Part shown: positions 62,932 to 64,000 of the stretch, piece after piece
Layout of the letters: the number at the start of each line of letters is the position of its first letter
How positions within the stretch are numbered: the stretch's first letter is position 1
NCBI RefSeq assembly: GCF_013004065.1
Contig: NZ_CP053084.1
Coordinates: forward strand, 2,542,001 to 2,606,000
DNA length: 64,000 nt
Reading direction: 5' to 3'
Origin: Limnobacter sp. SAORIC-580
Lineage (GTDB): Bacteria; Pseudomonadota; Gammaproteobacteria; Burkholderiales; Burkholderiaceae_B
Position numbers and translations under genes: made by a program
Notes under the pieces: generated by a model
Seen by the model: only the letters and a program-made list of their open reading frames with translations
Databases searched by the model: none
Told to the model about the DNA's origin: nothing

Positions 62932-64000
62932 ATGACCCTTGCCAAAAGTTTCGACCCGAATGCCATTGAATCCCACTGGGGCCCTGAATGGGAGCGCCAA
63001 GGCCACGCCAAGGCCACAACAGAGGAAGGCAAACCCGACTTTTGCATTCAACTCCCACCACCGAATGTGACTGGTACGTTGCACATGGGCCATGCATTCA
63101 ACCAAACCATCATGGACGGGCTGACACGCTATTACCGCATGCGGGGTCACAACACCCTGTGGCAACCAGGCACTGACCACGCAGGCATTGCCACGCAAAT
63201 TGTGGTTGAACGCCAACTGGCCGCCAAGAACATTACCCGCCACGATTTGGGCCGCGAAAAATTCGTGGAGAAAATTTGGGAATGGAAAAACGAAAGCGGC
63301 AGCAAAATTACCGAGCAAATGCGCCGCATGGGTGCCAGCGTAGATTGGCAGCGCGAGTACTTCACCATGGACCCGGCCCTGTCCAAATCGGTCACCGAGG
63401 TCTTTGTTCGCCTGTTTGAGCAAGGCCTGATTTACCGCGGCAAGCGCTTGGTGAACTGGGACCCGGTTTTGAAAACTGCCGTTTCTGACCTGGAAGTGGA
63501 AAGCGTTGAAACCGAAGGCCACCTGTGGGAACTGAAGTACCCACTGGTTGAAGCTGACCCCGTGAAAGGCTTGACCCACTTGACAGTGGCCACCACCCGC
63601 CCGGAAACCATGCTGGGTGATTCTGCCGTGATGGTTCACCCCGACGATGAACGCTACCAGCACCTGATTGGCAAGAAAGTAAAGCTGCCCTTGTGCGACC
63701 GCGAGTTGACGATTATTGCCGACGAGTACGTGGACAGCAGCTTCGGTACGGGCGTGGTGAAGGTAACACCCGCACACGACTTCAACGACTATGCCGTGGG
63801 CCAGCGCCACAAGCTTGAGCTGATCAATATCCTGACGCTGGATGCAACGATTAACGAGCAAGCACCTGCCAAGTACGTGGGCATGGATCGTTTTGTCGCC
63901 CGCAAGCAAATTGTGGCTGACCTGGAAGAACAAGGCCTGCTGGGCGAAATCAAGCCCCACAAGCTGATGGTTCCCAAGGGCGACCGCACGGGCGTGGTAA
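62932..64000 (+). CDS. valS: Valyl-tRNA synthetase, 5' part
   Basis: First 356 codons of the class I synthetase that charges tRNA-Val; the rest lies beyond the right edge, so no stop codon is in view. The HIGH-type signature appears as [18 protein letters not shown] near residue 45, followed by [13 protein letters not shown], and the editing CP1 domain starts with [21 protein letters not shown] and [21 protein letters not shown] is expected downstream. Starts at the ATG giving [16 protein letters not shown]. Confidence 0.97.
   Translation, partial: MTLAKSFDPNAIESHWGPEWERQGHAKATTEEGKPDFCIQLPPPNVTGTLHMGHAFNQTIMDGLTRYYRMRGHNTLWQPGTDHAGIATQIVVERQLAAKNITRHDLGREKFVEKIWEWKNESGSKITEQMRRMGASVDWQREYFTMDPALSKSVTEVFVRLFEQGLIYRGKRLVNWDPVLKTAVSDLEVESVETEGHLWELKYPLVEADPVKGLTHLTVATTRPETMLGDSAVMVHPDDERYQHLIGKKVKLPLCDRELTIIADEYVDSSFGTGVVKVTPAHDFNDYAVGQRHKLELINILTLDATINEQAPAKYVGMDRFVARKQIVADLEEQGLLGEIKPHKLMVPKGDRTGVV

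Noticed and set aside
62917..63960. Minus-strand frame of 347 codons opposite valS
   Set aside because: Antisense shadow of the ValS coding frame, which carries clear synthetase motifs.

Overview
The window is chromosomal DNA of a betaproteobacterium. Moderate GC, dense gene packing and several Burkholderiales-style gene orders (orn / M48 protease / pterin dehydratase / rsgA / CobD-like / nudL; ubiH-like / pepP / murU / amgK facing lptD-surA-pdxA-rsmA; lptG-lptF facing pepA-holC-valS) point to order Burkholderiales. A Limnobacter-like genus is my guess from composition and gene content; no marker in the window proves it. I see no rRNA or tRNA gene, insertion sequence, prophage or CRISPR array. 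Nearly all of the window is housekeeping or envelope DNA with a few accessory islands.

Region by region: 1-876 is the 3' part of ubiD. 854-1968 (minus) is a membrane-stress trio of DUF883, YqjE-like holin-fold and a small partner. 2071-4188 (minus) holds dacB and a lipoprotein. 4550-6451 is a DEAD-box RNA helicase with a repeat-built tail, then a terminator, a CLC chloride/proton antiporter and a small secreted protein. 8507-12280 is a dctR-dctS / dctP dicarboxylate-sensing locus without a TRAP permease. 12281-15393 has a membrane-anchored redoxin and groES-groEL behind overlapping sigma-32/sigma-70-like promoters and a CIRCE operator. 15395-17630 has a chemoreceptor and rpmE2. 17648-24191 holds a PMT-type glycosyltransferase, MATE pump, orn, M48 protease, phhB and rsgA. 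24196-30140 (minus) runs amgK, murU, pepP, a ubiH-like hydroxylase, nudL and a CobD-like membrane protein. 30239-35747 is lptD-surA-pdxA-rsmA, with murI converging on it.

36686-39804 is a two-gene unit of a PhnD-like binding protein and a hybrid histidine kinase. Then come ridA and an AtaL-like gene with nearly touching divergent starts, a DUF442 phosphatase-like gene, a CIO-type cytochrome bd oxidase (cioAB), a Bcr/CflA pump, an arylformamidase-like hydrolase, an orphan small gene behind a strong inverted repeat, and a beta-hydroxyacid dehydrogenase. 47136-47497 has no gene but is full of direct repeats and abutting hairpins. 47498-56276 is an assimilatory sulfate-reduction island: cysB, TSUP transporter, cysI, DUF934, cysH (APS-type), cysD, cysN and cobA, with cbiX further along on the minus strand. 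56273-58647 is lptG-lptF, opposite pepA-holC-small gene; a CHASE3-type chemoreceptor lies between these and valS, which runs off the right edge.

Genes that work together: cobA and cbiX make siroheme for cysI; cysD/cysN make APS for cysH. lptD, lptF and lptG belong to one LPS export machine, and surA folds LptD. amgK and murU recycle cell-wall MurNAc while murI and dacB serve peptidoglycan synthesis and trimming. ubiD and the ubiH-like gene serve ubiquinone, which the cytochrome bd oxidase consumes.
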